This document shows, piece after piece, positions 53,525-61,704 of a stretch of DNA of 64,000 bases. The position numbers and the translations under genes were made by a program. The notes beneath the pieces were generated by a model. That model saw only the letters and a list, made by a program, of their open reading frames with translations. It ran no database searches and was not told the DNA's origin. The stretch's first letter is position 1. Every line of letters starts with the position of its first letter. The stretch comes from Rhizorhabdus dicambivorans (lineage in GTDB: Bacteria > Pseudomonadota > Alphaproteobacteria > Sphingomonadales > Sphingomonadaceae), in the NCBI RefSeq assembly GCF_002355275.1, contig NZ_CP023449.1:1156001-1220000 (forward strand). The letters run 5' to 3'.

Positions 53525-54163
53525 TCAATCGGAGCGGGGGCGCCACATCATATCCGCGATCATCTGTTCCAAGGCGCCCATCAGCGCCTCGCGGTCGGTC
53601 TGCGGCGGAAACAGCATCGGCTGGAACAACACGGCGGAGGCGATCATGCCGAAGCCCAGCCGCACCGCGATCGCATAGTCGACACCCGCCGCGCCGTCCT
53701 GCGCGGCATAGGTAGTGGATTTCTCGAAGAAACTGTCGAGCCCGCCGAACGGCAATGCCGGCTGGCCACGGCTGTCCGCCGGCATCTGGAACAGCAGTGC
53801 GCGGAACATCTCCTGATTGTCCTCGAACAGCGCATAGACGTTGCGGACGAAGCGGCGCGCGTCGGCATCGCGGTTCGGATCGCGCGGATCGGGATGGAGG
53901 GCGACGAAATCCTCCATGAGGCGATTGAACGGTGCCGTCACCACCTCGTCGAACAGCGTCGCCTTGTCGCCATAATAGCGGAACAGCAACGTCTCGCTGA
54001 CGTCGGCGAGGCGGGCGATCTCCTTGGTCGTCGCGAAGGCATAGCCGCGCTCGGCGAAAAGCTGGCGGGCGGCGGCACGGATCCGCTCGACGACATCCTC
54101 GCGCGTGCGGCGGCGGCGGCGGGGGCTGGCCTCGGGGGCGGCTATGTCGATCGTCTCGGCCAT
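53525..54163 (-). CDS. TetR-family transcriptional regulator
   Basis: A 212-residue TetR regulator. The N-terminal helix-turn-helix is 'VVERIRAAARQLFAERGYAFATTKEIARLADVSETLLFRYYGDKATLFDEV', after an Arg-rich start. The C-terminal part is a ligand-binding helical domain. It sits between a GMC gene (40 bases before) and a P450 gene on the same strand. The proposed operator at 53485-53504 lies just downstream of it and two more copies lie at other promoters, so it could be the regulator of a dispersed set. The ligand is unknown. Confidence 0.9.
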   Translation of the reverse strand: MAETIDIAAPEASPRRRRRTREDVVERIRAAARQLFAERGYAFATTKEIARLADVSETLLFRYYGDKATLFDEVVTAPFNRLMEDFVALHPDPRDPNRDADARRFVRNVYALFEDNQEMFRALLFQMPADSRGQPALPFGGLDSFFEKSTTYAAQDGAAGVDYAIAVRLGFGMIASAVLFQPMLFPPQTDREALMGALEQMIADMMWRPRSD

Positions 54164-54202
54164 GTCGCTATAGATCGCCTGATATCGTCCAAGTCCAGCG
54201 CA

Positions 54203-55798
54203 CTATCGGCTCCGTCCTTCGAGGATCAGCGAAGCTGCGCGCCAGGCGGAGGCCATGATCGGGCCGTTGGTGTTCGCGGAAACCATCGCCGGCATGATCG
54301 ATCCGTCGACCACGCGCAGCCCGTCCACGCCGCGCACCCGCAGCCGCTCGTCGAGCACCGCATCGTCGAAGTCGCCCATCCGGCAGGTGCCGCAGCCATG
54401 ATAGCCGGCCTGGCCCTGGCTGCGGAACCCGGCGAGGATCTCCTCGTCGGTCTGGAGCGAGCGGCTCGGCTCGCGCTCGCCGGTCACCATCGGCGCGATG
54501 GCGGGCTGGCGCATCCACTCGCGGATATAGCGGTGCATCGCCACGGTGACGGCGCAGTCATAGGGATCGGTCAGATAGCCGGCATGGATCGTCGCCGGCT
54601 GGTTGGGATCGGCCGAGGCGATCCGGACATGGCCCTCGCTGCGCGATCGCAGCGGATAGCCGAACAGCTGGATGCTGTGGCCGCGATCGACGATCATATT
54701 GCCCTTCGCGTCGGGCATCGCGACGACCGGCGAGAACAATATCTCGATGTCCGACGTTGCCGATTCGGCCAGCACCTTCGCGAAGGCGCCGACCGTGCCA
54801 TAGGCCACCGCCATCATCCCCGACCGGGCGAGATAATAGCGCAGCACATTGGCGGCGAGGCGCAGCCCGCGCAGCTGGGGATTGTGGCTGTGCGGCACGT
54901 TGATGTCGTACTGCATCATCATCAGCCGATGCTCGAGCAGATGCGCGCCGACCCCGGGGCTGTTGACCAGCGGCGCGATGCCGAGGCCCGACAGATGCCC
55001 CGCATCGCCGATCCCCGAGCGCTGCAATATCTGCGGCGACATCAGCGCGCCCGCCGACAGGATCACCTCGCCCTGGGCATCGAAGCGTTGGGGCGAGCCG
55101 TTCACCGTCGCCGCCACGCCGATGGCGCGCTGGCCCTCGAACAGTACCTTGTCCACCGTCGCGCCGGTGACGATACGCAGGTTCGGGCGGCGGCGGGCCT
55201 GCTTGAGGAAGGTCTGCGCGGTGCTCTGCCGGCGGCCCTTCCAGATCGTCCGCGTGGCATAACCAACGCCCTGTTGCTCGGGGCGGTTGAGGTCCTCCAC
55301 CCGGGGCAGGCCCATCTGCTCGCCGGCCTTGATGAAGGCTTCGGTCAGCGGGCTACGCTCGCGCTCGACGCTGATGCCCAGCGCGCCGCTGCCGCCGCGC
55401 ACATCATCCTCGCCCAGCTCGTGCCGTTCGATCGCGCGGAAGGCGGGGGCCATCTGGTCCCAGCCCCAACCCTTGGCGCCGAGTGCTTCCCAGCCGTCAT
55501 AATCCTGTGGCTGGCCCCGGAAATACATCATCCCGTTCACCGAGGAGGAGCCGCCCAGCATCTTGCCGCGGATCCAGGTTTCGGACGGGATGTCGTCATG
55601 CGCCTCGGTCTGGAAATACCAGACATGGCGCGGGTCGGTGTAGAGCTTGGCGACGCCGCGCGGCATGTGGATGAAGAGGCTTTTGTCCTCGGGCCCCGCC
55701 TCCAGCAGCAGCACCTTGTTGGCCGGGTTGGCCGAAAGCCGCTCGGCCAGTACGCAGCCGGCCGATCCGGCGCCGACGATGATATAATCCCAGCTCAC
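54203..55798 (-). CDS. GMC-family FAD oxidoreductase (choline/alcohol dehydrogenase type)
   Basis: A 531-residue GMC flavoprotein. FAD motif 'YIIVGAGSAGCVLAERLSANPANKVLLLEAG' near the N-terminus, 'GKMLGGSSSVNGMMYFRG' and the C-terminal 'GYHGCGTCRMGDFDDAVL' and 'SANTNGPIMASAWRAASLIL' with the active His and Asn. It starts with GTG at 55798, whose GTGA overlaps the serine hydrolase stop, with GGAG upstream. It likely oxidises a primary or ring alcohol produced by neighbours. Confidence 0.9.
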   Translation of the reverse strand: MSWDYIIVGAGSAGCVLAERLSANPANKVLLLEAGPEDKSLFIHMPRGVAKLYTDPRHVWYFQTEAHDDIPSETWIRGKMLGGSSSVNGMMYFRGQPQDYDGWEALGAKGWGWDQMAPAFRAIERHELGEDDVRGGSGALGISVERERSPLTEAFIKAGEQMGLPRVEDLNRPEQQGVGYATRTIWKGRRQSTAQTFLKQARRRPNLRIVTGATVDKVLFEGQRAIGVAATVNGSPQRFDAQGEVILSAGALMSPQILQRSGIGDAGHLSGLGIAPLVNSPGVGAHLLEHRLMMMQYDINVPHSHNPQLRGLRLAANVLRYYLARSGMMAVAYGTVGAFAKVLAESATSDIEILFSPVVAMPDAKGNMIVDRGHSIQLFGYPLRSRSEGHVRIASADPNQPATIHAGYLTDPYDCAVTVAMHRYIREWMRQPAIAPMVTGEREPSRSLQTDEEILAGFRSQGQAGYHGCGTCRMGDFDDAVLDERLRVRGVDGLRVVDGSIMPAMVSANTNGPIMASAWRAASLILEGRSR

Positions 55799-56937
55799 AG
55801 GGCGCTCCGGATCACGTCGCCGATCAGGGTGCGGCTGTCCTGGTCGATCTCGATCGTGTCGAACATGCGGTTGTGGCAGAAGGCGACGGCGAGCTTCAGG
55901 TCGGGGTCCGCCCAGCCGATCGATCCGCCCATGCCGGGGTGGCACAGCGCCCGCATGTTGCGCGGGGAAGAGACGGGCGGCGCCTCGGCCCCGCCCAGCC
56001 AGAAGCCGGCCCAGCCGATCGGCACCTTCATCCCGAAGAACACCGGGTCGGCATCCTCGAAATGCGGACGCGGGCCGGCGAAGCTGGCGACCCGATCCTC
56101 GGACAGCAGGCGTACCCCGTTCAGCTGCCCGCCATTGGCGAGCATCGCCCAGAAGCGCGCCTCGCTGCGTGCGTTGAAGATGCCGCCCACCGCCGGGATG
56201 CAGGCGCGGCGGACATAGGGCCGCTCGAACGGATCGGGCATCAGGTCGACGATCAGAGGCTGCGCCTCGCGCATCGCATTGCCGTCGGGCATCACATAGA
56301 CCGCGACGTCGTCCAGTTTCGCGATGCGCGGCTCTACCTCTGCGGGAATGCCGAACCACAGGTCGGTCGCGCCCAGCGGCTCGGCGATCTCCTCGCGGAC
56401 GAACTGGCCGAAGGGACGGCGCTTCGGGTCGGTGCGGCGGACCACCTCGCCGACCAGCCAGCCAAAGGTCATCGACTGGTAGGAGGACCGGCTGCCGGCG
56501 GGATAGGCGCCCGGCATCTCGGCGATGCGATTGCACATCCAGTCCCAGTTGGTCATCAGCTCTGGGGTGACGTCGGGCGGCATGCGCAGCACGCCCGATA
56601 CATGGCTGAGGACGTGGCGGACGGTGACGTCGCCCTTGCCGGCCTGCGCGAAGTCCGGCCAATAGGCGGCGACCGGCGCGTCATAGTCTACCAGCCCGCG
56701 CTCGGCCTGGATGTGGAGCGCGGTGGCGGTGACGGCCTTCGACACCGAATAGACGTTGAACAGCGTGTCGCCGTCGACAGGGCGGCCGGTTGCGGCATCG
56801 GCCACGCCGGCCCAGCAGTCGACGACCTGCTCCTCGCCAACCCAGGCCGCGACCTGCACCCCGATCTCGCGCCCATCGGCCACCAGCGAATCGAGGGTGC
56901 GCTGCACCGCCTCATTGACCTTGTTCGCCACGGACAT
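55795..56937 (-). CDS. Beta-lactamase-fold serine hydrolase (EstB-type esterase)
   Basis: A 380-residue class C beta-lactamase-like serine hydrolase. Ser64-x-x-Lys67 ('NVYSVSKAVTATAL') gives the SxxK motif; Tyr153-x-Ser155 ('SSYQSMTFGWLVGE') resembles the YxN/S motif. There is no signal peptide, so a cytoplasmic esterase or lactonase is more likely than antibiotic resistance. ATG at 56937 fits GGAGAGGAC; an upstream start at 56979 is less likely. It is first in the long minus-strand run and overlaps the GMC gene. A near-palindromic motif lies 44 bases upstream. Confidence 0.85.
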   Translation of the reverse strand: MSVANKVNEAVQRTLDSLVADGREIGVQVAAWVGEEQVVDCWAGVADAATGRPVDGDTLFNVYSVSKAVTATALHIQAERGLVDYDAPVAAYWPDFAQAGKGDVTVRHVLSHVSGVLRMPPDVTPELMTNWDWMCNRIAEMPGAYPAGSRSSYQSMTFGWLVGEVVRRTDPKRRPFGQFVREEIAEPLGATDLWFGIPAEVEPRIAKLDDVAVYVMPDGNAMREAQPLIVDLMPDPFERPYVRRACIPAVGGIFNARSEARFWAMLANGGQLNGVRLLSEDRVASFAGPRPHFEDADPVFFGMKVPIGWAGFWLGGAEAPPVSSPRNMRALCHPGMGGSIGWADPDLKLAVAFCHNRMFDTIEIDQDSRTLIGDVIRSAL

Positions 56938-56980
56938 GCGCGTCCTCTCCTTATCGCCTGGATATTTCTCCCGGACCACT

Positions 56981-57000
56981 TATCAAGTAAGCACTACATA
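56981..57000. promoter_or_regulatory. Shared promoter motif, copy 3
   Basis: TATCAAGTAAGCACTACATA. It differs from the copy at 53485 at two of 20 positions. It lies between the divergent serine hydrolase (minus) and enoyl-CoA hydratase (plus) genes and may regulate both. Confidence 0.6.
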
Positions 57001-57570
57001 GTATAGTGCGCGCCCGAAGCGGCGGGAGGAGAGGCGATGAACGGAAATTACGAGACAATCGCGCTGCGACGCGAGGGAGACATCCTCGAGCTGCGAATCC
57101 ATCACAAGGGTGAAGCCGCGCGCTGGGGGCTGTGGGGCGGGCTGCACCGCGAGCTTGGCCTCGCCTTCGCCGAGATCGCGGCCGATCCCGACCTGCGCGC
57201 GCTGATCCTGACCGGCACCGGTGAAGCTTTCTGCGCCGAATTCGACATGGAGGGGGAGATGCCGCCGGCCATGTCGCCCGCCACCTGGGACGTGATCTTC
57301 CGCGAGGGCCGCGCCCTGCTCAACAACCTGCTGGCGATCGAGGTGCCGGTGATCGCGGCGGTCAACGGCCCCGCTTTCATCCATGCCGAACTGGCGGTGC
57401 TCGCCGATATCGTGCTGGCGTCGGACGATGCCGCGTTCGCCGATAAGGCGCATGGCATCGCCGGGGTGGTGCCGGGCGATGGCGTCCACACCATCTGGCC
57501 GATGCTGCTCGGCCCCAATCGCGGCCGCTATTTCCTGCTGACCGGGCAGGAGATCGACGCTCAGGAAGCG

Positions 57571-57574
57571 CTAG
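57571..57574. repeat. Target-site duplication CTAG, left copy
   Basis: CTAG immediately before the IS; the right copy is at 58424-58427. The original target was GCGCTAGCGC. CTAG is a known preferred target of IS5-family elements. Confidence 0.85.
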
Positions 57575-57591
57575 GCTGTAGTGACATTTTA
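57575..57591 (+). repeat. Left inverted repeat of the IS
   Basis: GCTGTAGTGACATTTTA. It matches the complement of the right end at 14 of 17 positions. Confidence 0.8.
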
Positions 57592-57644
57592 GGGATTTAC
57601 GCCGACGAAGGTTTCTGATTCAACGCTGGCTTTTGGAGGCTGGT

Positions 57645-58405
57645 GTGGAAGGCGAGGTTCTTCGAGACGATCAATGGGACCGTCTGCGAGAGTTCGTGCC
57701 GGGTGGTCGCAAGGGACGGAGAGGCCCACGCAGCGACGGCCGTCGCTTTCTAAATGCCCTTTTGTGGCTGGCGCGTTCAGGCGGTCGCTGGCGCGATCTT
57801 CCAGAGAGGTTCGGCCCCTACCAGACCGCCAAGCGGCGCTATTATCGTTGGGTCGAGCAGGGGGTGATCGACCGGATATTCGAAGCCGTGTCGGATGATC
57901 CCGATATTGAATGGCTGGCAATCGATGCGACGGTGATCCGCGCTCAAGCCCAAGCGGCTGGGGCAAGGGTAAAAAGGGGGGCGCTCAAGCCCAGGCTCTT
58001 GGGCGATCCAGAGGCGGGTTTGGCACCAAAATCCACGCCGTAGTCGATGCCCTTGGCTTGCCGATCCGCTTCATCCTCGGCCCTGGACAGCAAAACGACA
58101 TGGCACCGGCCTGCGATCTGATCCGAGGCATTCCAGCTGAAAGAGTGCTGGCGGATCGTGCCTACGACGCCGACAGCTTGCATGACCTCATCTACGAGCA
58201 AGGCGGCGAGCCGATCATTCCGCCTCGCCGCCATCGCAAATATCAGCACCACTATGATCGCATTGCCTACAAGCAGCGCTGGGGCATCGAGGGCTTCTTC
58301 GCAAAGCTCAAGCAGTGGCGGCGCATCGCCACACGCTACGACAAAATTGCCAGAAACTTCCTCGGCTTCGTTAAACTCGCCAGCATCATGCTGTGGCTCA
58401 AATGA
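57645..58405 (+). CDS. IS5-family transposase in two frames (-1 frameshift)
   Basis: The first frame (57645-58043, GTG start after GGAGG) and the second (57911-58405) overlap and are read as one protein of about 253 residues after a -1 slip at AAAAAGGGGGG (57971-57981). The DDE triad is split: first Asp in 'WLAIDATVIRAQ' (frame one), second in 'VLADRAYDAD' and Glu in 'RWGIEGFFAKLKQWRRIATRYDK' (frame two). The N-terminal domain ('DDQWDRLREFVPGGRKGRRGPRSDGRRFLNALLWLARSGGRWRDLP') is the DUF4096-like DNA-binding part. Both frames look intact, so the element may be mobile. Confidence 0.87.
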
Positions 58406-58406
58406 T

Positions 58407-58423
58407 TAAATCGTCACCACAGC
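58407..58423 (-). repeat. Right inverted repeat of the IS
   Basis: Reading outwards-in on the minus strand: GCTGTGGTGACGATTTA. It is followed on the plus strand by the CTAG duplication at 58424-58427. Confidence 0.8.
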
Positions 58424-58427
58424 CTAG
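58424..58427. repeat. Target-site duplication CTAG, right copy
   Basis: Second CTAG flanking the IS. After it the enoyl-CoA hydratase frame continues at 58428. Confidence 0.85.
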
Positions 58428-58734
58428 CGCTCGGCATCGTCGGTGAAGTGCTGCCGCGCGACCGGCTGCTCGACCGCGCCTGGGACCATGCCCGGACCCT
58501 CGCCGCGCGCCCGCCGCTGGCGATGCGCTATGCCCGGATCGCGCTGACGACGCGGCTACGCGAACAGGTCGCGCGTGATCTGGGGCCGGGGCTGATGCTC
58601 GAGGGCATGACGGTGCTCGCCGGTCATGGCGGCTGATTATTACGTGATCCTGAAAAGTATCTTCGAAAAGGAAGGGATTATACAGTAGCGGCAATAGGCA
58701 TATCCTCCGGCGCAGATAGAAAAAGGGAGAGGCA

Positions 58735-60723
58735 ATGGACTTCCCGCATCTCTTCGCGCCCTTCGCGATCCGCGACATGCGCCTGAAGAACCGCATCATC
58801 ATGGCGCCGATGGAAAGCCATCTCGGCAATGCCGACGGATCGGTGTCGAAAGAGGCGATCGCCTATTATCGCGAGCGCGCGCTGGGCGGCGTCGGCATGG
58901 TCGTGGTCGAATATACCTGCGTCGACGGGCAGGAGGGGTTCAGCTCGATGGCGCCGCAGCTGCGGCTCGACTCGCCCTTCTACCGCTCGGGCCATGGCAA
59001 GCTGGCGGCGGCGATCCAGTCGGGCGGCGCCCGCGCCTGCGTCCAGCTCAGCCATGCCGGCCGCCAGTCGCGCGAGTCGGTGCTCGGCCGCCAGCCGGTG
59101 GCGCCCTCGGCGGTGCCGTTGAAGTCGCTGTACCTGAACGCGGTGCCCCGCGCGCTGGAGGCGGACGAGATTCCCCACATCGTCCAGCGCTATGCCGATG
59201 CCGCCGCGCTCGCCGCGCAGGTCGGTTACGACGCGGTGATGCTCCATGGGGCGCATGGCTATCTGCTCCAGCAATTCCTCTCGCCGCTGGTCAACCGGCG
59301 CGATGATGATTGGGGCGGCGATTTCGAGCGGCGGCTGCGCTTCCCGCTGGAGGTGGTGAAGGCGGTCCGCGCCGCGATCGGCAACATGCCGTTGCTCTAC
59401 CGCATGTCGGTATCGGACTTCATCGAGGGCGGGCTGACCATCGAGGACGGTGAGGCGATCGCGCCGCGCCTGTGCGAGGCCGGGGTCGATGCGATCGATA
59501 TTTCCTGCGGCTCGCTCGACCGGGTCGACGTGATCGTCGAGCCGATGTCGATCGACGAAGGCTGGCGCCTGCCGATGGCGCGCCGCATCCGCGCGGCGAC
59601 GGGCAAGCCGGTAATCTGCGCCGGGGTGATCCGCCGGCCGGAGATGGCCGAGGCCGCGATCGCAGCGGGCGACACCGACATGGTTTCGCTCGGTCGCGCG
59701 CTGCTCGCCGATCCGCTCTGGCCGAACAAGGCGCGGATGGGCCGGACTGACGATATCCGGCCCTGCACCTCTTGCAACTGGTGCATCAAGGAAACCGGGG
59801 GCAACCGGGGCGTGAGCTGCGCCGAAAATCCGCGCTGCGGCCATGAGACCGATCCGCCGATCGACGATTTCGGCCAGGGCCTGCGCGCCGTCGTGGTGGG
59901 GGCGGGGCCGGGCGGCATCGCCGCCTCGCTGCTGCTCGACCAGGCCGGCTTCGCGGTGACCCTGTTCGAGAAGCGGCATGGCGCAGGCGGCAACCTGATC
60001 ACCTCGGCAACGCCGCCGAACAAGGAAAAGCTGTTTTGGTATCATGATTTCCTCCAGCGGCGGCTGGCGGCGAGCCGGGTCGACCTGCGGCTGGGCGTGG
60101 AGGCTACGGCCGACCATGTCGACGCCGAGCGGCCCGACGTCGTCGTGGTCGCGGCGGGATCGAAGCTCGCGCCGCTGGCGCTGGACGGCGTGGGCGACGT
60201 ACCGGTCCACCCTGCCTTCGCACTGCTGCTCGGCGATGTCGCGCTGCCCCCGTCCTCGCCCGAACGGCCGATCCTGATCTATGGCGGCGGCGAGACCGGC
60301 ACCGAGACCGCCGAGCATCTCGCCAAGCAGGGCCATCATGTCCTGCTCGTCAGCCGCTCCGACGCGGCTCTGCTCGCGCGCAATGCCGAGCCGCTCTACC
60401 GCATGCACCTGCTCCAGCGGCTGCGCGCCAATGCGGCGATCACCGTCGCCGATCATAGCGCGGTGACCGGGATCGATGGCGATGCGGTCATCCTCCAGAG
60501 CAAGGGCGAAACCCGGCGTCAGCCGGCCGCTGCGCTGCTTCTCGCCCATGGATTGGTGCCCGACACCCGCATCGCCGACGCGCTGGCCCATCTGCCGGTG
60601 CCGGTCGTGCCGATCGGCGACTCGGTGCGGGTCGCGCGGATCGGGGAGGCGGTGCGCGACGCCTATCGCTGCGTCCAGGATCTCAGACGAACCATCAATC
60701 AACCGGAGGCCATAGCATGCTGA
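58735..60723 (+). CDS. Old Yellow Enzyme-type NADH:flavin oxidoreductase with Fe-S and NAD(P) domains
   Basis: A 662-residue protein with the domain order of 2,4-dienoyl-CoA reductase and trimethylamine dehydrogenase: FMN TIM barrel (about 1-335), a [4Fe-4S] site (Cys344, Cys347, Cys350, Cys362) and FAD/NAD(P) domains ('VVVGAGPGGIAASLLLDQAG' near 385). The Cys spacing CX2CX2CX11C is one residue shorter in the second gap than the usual CX3C. It should reduce an enone or dienoyl-CoA, or carry electrons. AGGGAGAGG precedes the ATG. Its end overlaps the TauD gene by seven bases. Confidence 0.88.
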   Translation: MDFPHLFAPFAIRDMRLKNRIIMAPMESHLGNADGSVSKEAIAYYRERALGGVGMVVVEYTCVDGQEGFSSMAPQLRLDSPFYRSGHGKLAAAIQSGGARACVQLSHAGRQSRESVLGRQPVAPSAVPLKSLYLNAVPRALEADEIPHIVQRYADAAALAAQVGYDAVMLHGAHGYLLQQFLSPLVNRRDDDWGGDFERRLRFPLEVVKAVRAAIGNMPLLYRMSVSDFIEGGLTIEDGEAIAPRLCEAGVDAIDISCGSLDRVDVIVEPMSIDEGWRLPMARRIRAATGKPVICAGVIRRPEMAEAAIAAGDTDMVSLGRALLADPLWPNKARMGRTDDIRPCTSCNWCIKETGGNRGVSCAENPRCGHETDPPIDDFGQGLRAVVVGAGPGGIAASLLLDQAGFAVTLFEKRHGAGGNLITSATPPNKEKLFWYHDFLQRRLAASRVDLRLGVEATADHVDAERPDVVVVAAGSKLAPLALDGVGDVPVHPAFALLLGDVALPPSSPERPILIYGGGETGTETAEHLAKQGHHVLLVSRSDAALLARNAEPLYRMHLLQRLRANAAITVADHSAVTGIDGDAVILQSKGETRRQPAAALLLAHGLVPDTRIADALAHLPVPVVPIGDSVRVARIGEAVRDAYRCVQDLRRTINQPEAIAC

Positions 60724-61682
60724 CCGATACGAAAATCTCCACCCGCCCGCTGGCGTCCGGATTCGGCGCCGAGATCATCGGGGTCGATCTGAGCCGCCCG
60801 ATCGACGCCGCCACCGAGCAGGCGATCCGCGATGCCTGGATCGAGCACGGCATCCTGCTGTTCCGGGGCGCCGATCAGGACGACGAGGCGCAGATGCGGC
60901 TCAGCCGGATCTTCGGAGACATGGAGCCTGCCGCCACCGCCGACATGAACGACCCCAACAACCAGTATATGATGACGCTGGCCTATGATCCCGACGACAA
61001 GGCGCCGCGCTTCCAGCAGCATTACAATGTCGGCGGCATCGATCGTGCCGGCTGGCTCGGCTGGCACTGGGACCAGTCGTTCATGCCGACCATCGTGCGC
61101 GGCGCGGTGCTGCGGATGGAAATGCCCTCGCCCGAGATGGGTGAGACCGGCTTCATCGACGCGGTCGGCGCCTGGAACCGGCTGCCCGACGATCTGAAGG
61201 CGCGGATCGAGGGGCTGGAGGTCGTCTATCTGTTCAACCCCGATTTCGTCTCGGGCCAATATGGCTTCCCCGAGGACATAAAGGCGCTGCCGCGTGAAAA
61301 GCCGGCGAAGGAGCCCAGCTATGATTTTCCGCCGGTGGTGCACCCGATGGTCATCACCCAGGTCGAGACCGGCCGGAAGGTGCTCAAGCTTTCGCCGATG
61401 CATGCGCGCTACATCCTCGGCATGGATGCCGACGAGAGCGACGCGCTGCTGAAAGAGGTCGCCTCCTACCTCGTTGATCCGGCGTTCGCCTATTTCCACG
61501 ACTGGCAGAAGAACGACATGGTGGTGTGGGACAATTGGCGGGTGATTCACGGTGCCAACGGCGTGCCGCTCCATTGCAAGCGCCGCGCCCGGCGCACCAC
61601 GATCATGGGGGACTATAAGGTCGGCCGCTATCTCGATCCCGCGCTCGATCGCGACCGCAAGGTGAAGCGGCTGGTCGACTGA
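60717..61682 (+). CDS. TauD/TfdA-family Fe(II)/2-oxoglutarate dioxygenase
   Basis: A 321-residue TauD-type oxygenase. Iron ligands His117 and Asp119 in 'GWHWDQSFMP', third His in 'WRVIHGANGVPLHCKRRARRTTIMGDY', with an Arg in that tail for 2-oxoglutarate. GGAGG precedes the ATG, which lies seven bases inside the upstream gene's stop. TauD enzymes hydroxylate next to sulfonate, ether or carboxylate groups, releasing sulfite, aldehyde or phenol. It sits between an OYE-type reductase and a molybdoenzyme gene in one transcript. Substrate unknown. Confidence 0.88.
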   Translation: MLTDTKISTRPLASGFGAEIIGVDLSRPIDAATEQAIRDAWIEHGILLFRGADQDDEAQMRLSRIFGDMEPAATADMNDPNNQYMMTLAYDPDDKAPRFQQHYNVGGIDRAGWLGWHWDQSFMPTIVRGAVLRMEMPSPEMGETGFIDAVGAWNRLPDDLKARIEGLEVVYLFNPDFVSGQYGFPEDIKALPREKPAKEPSYDFPPVVHPMVITQVETGRKVLKLSPMHARYILGMDADESDALLKEVASYLVDPAFAYFHDWQKNDMVVWDNWRVIHGANGVPLHCKRRARRTTIMGDYKVGRYLDPALDRDRKVKRLVD

Positions 61683-61704
61683 CCCCAGCAGACGGAGAGC
61701 GGCG

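Larger units (their letters stand above)
57575..58423 (+). mobile_element. IS5-family (IS427-like) insertion sequence
   Basis: An 849-base element bounded by imperfect inverted repeats: left GCTGTAGTGAC-ATTTTA, right (complement) GCTGTGGTGAC-GATTTA, 14 of the first 17 positions matching. It is flanked by CTAG duplications. It carries one transposase gene in two overlapping frames joined by a probable -1 frameshift. Element length, ends, target and layout agree with the IS427 group of IS5. Insertion is exact and the broken gene shows no decay, so it looks recent. Which named element it is cannot be told without a search. Confidence 0.88.
57037..58636 (+). pseudogene. Enoyl-CoA hydratase family gene split by an IS element
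   Basis: The first part, 57037-57574, encodes residues 1-179 of a crotonase-family protein ('ALILTGTGEAFCAEFDM', 'GPAFIHAELAVLADIVLASDDAAFAD'). An IS follows and the gene resumes at 58428. Joining 57037-57574 to 58428-58636 gives 747 bases with no stop, a 248-residue protein reading across the junction as 'QEALALGIVGEVLPRDRL', the usual sequence at that place. So the gene was whole before insertion. The interrupted copy would read a 193-residue truncated product ending in the IS. GGAGGAGAGG precedes the ATG. It is divergent from the serine hydrolase gene. Confidence 0.9.

Noticed and set aside
53522-56218. Plus-strand ORF of about 900 codons opposite TetR, GMC and serine hydrolase genes
   Set aside because: It has no recognisable domain and lies across three well-supported minus-strand genes.
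55795-56937. Beta-lactamase as an antibiotic-resistance gene
   Set aside because: No signal peptide, YxS instead of the usual YxN, and coupling to a GMC gene in a catabolic run point to an esterase.
57911-58405. Second transposase frame as an independent gene
   Set aside because: It lacks a ribosome site and the first catalytic Asp, and joins the first frame at a slip site; it is the second half of one transposase.
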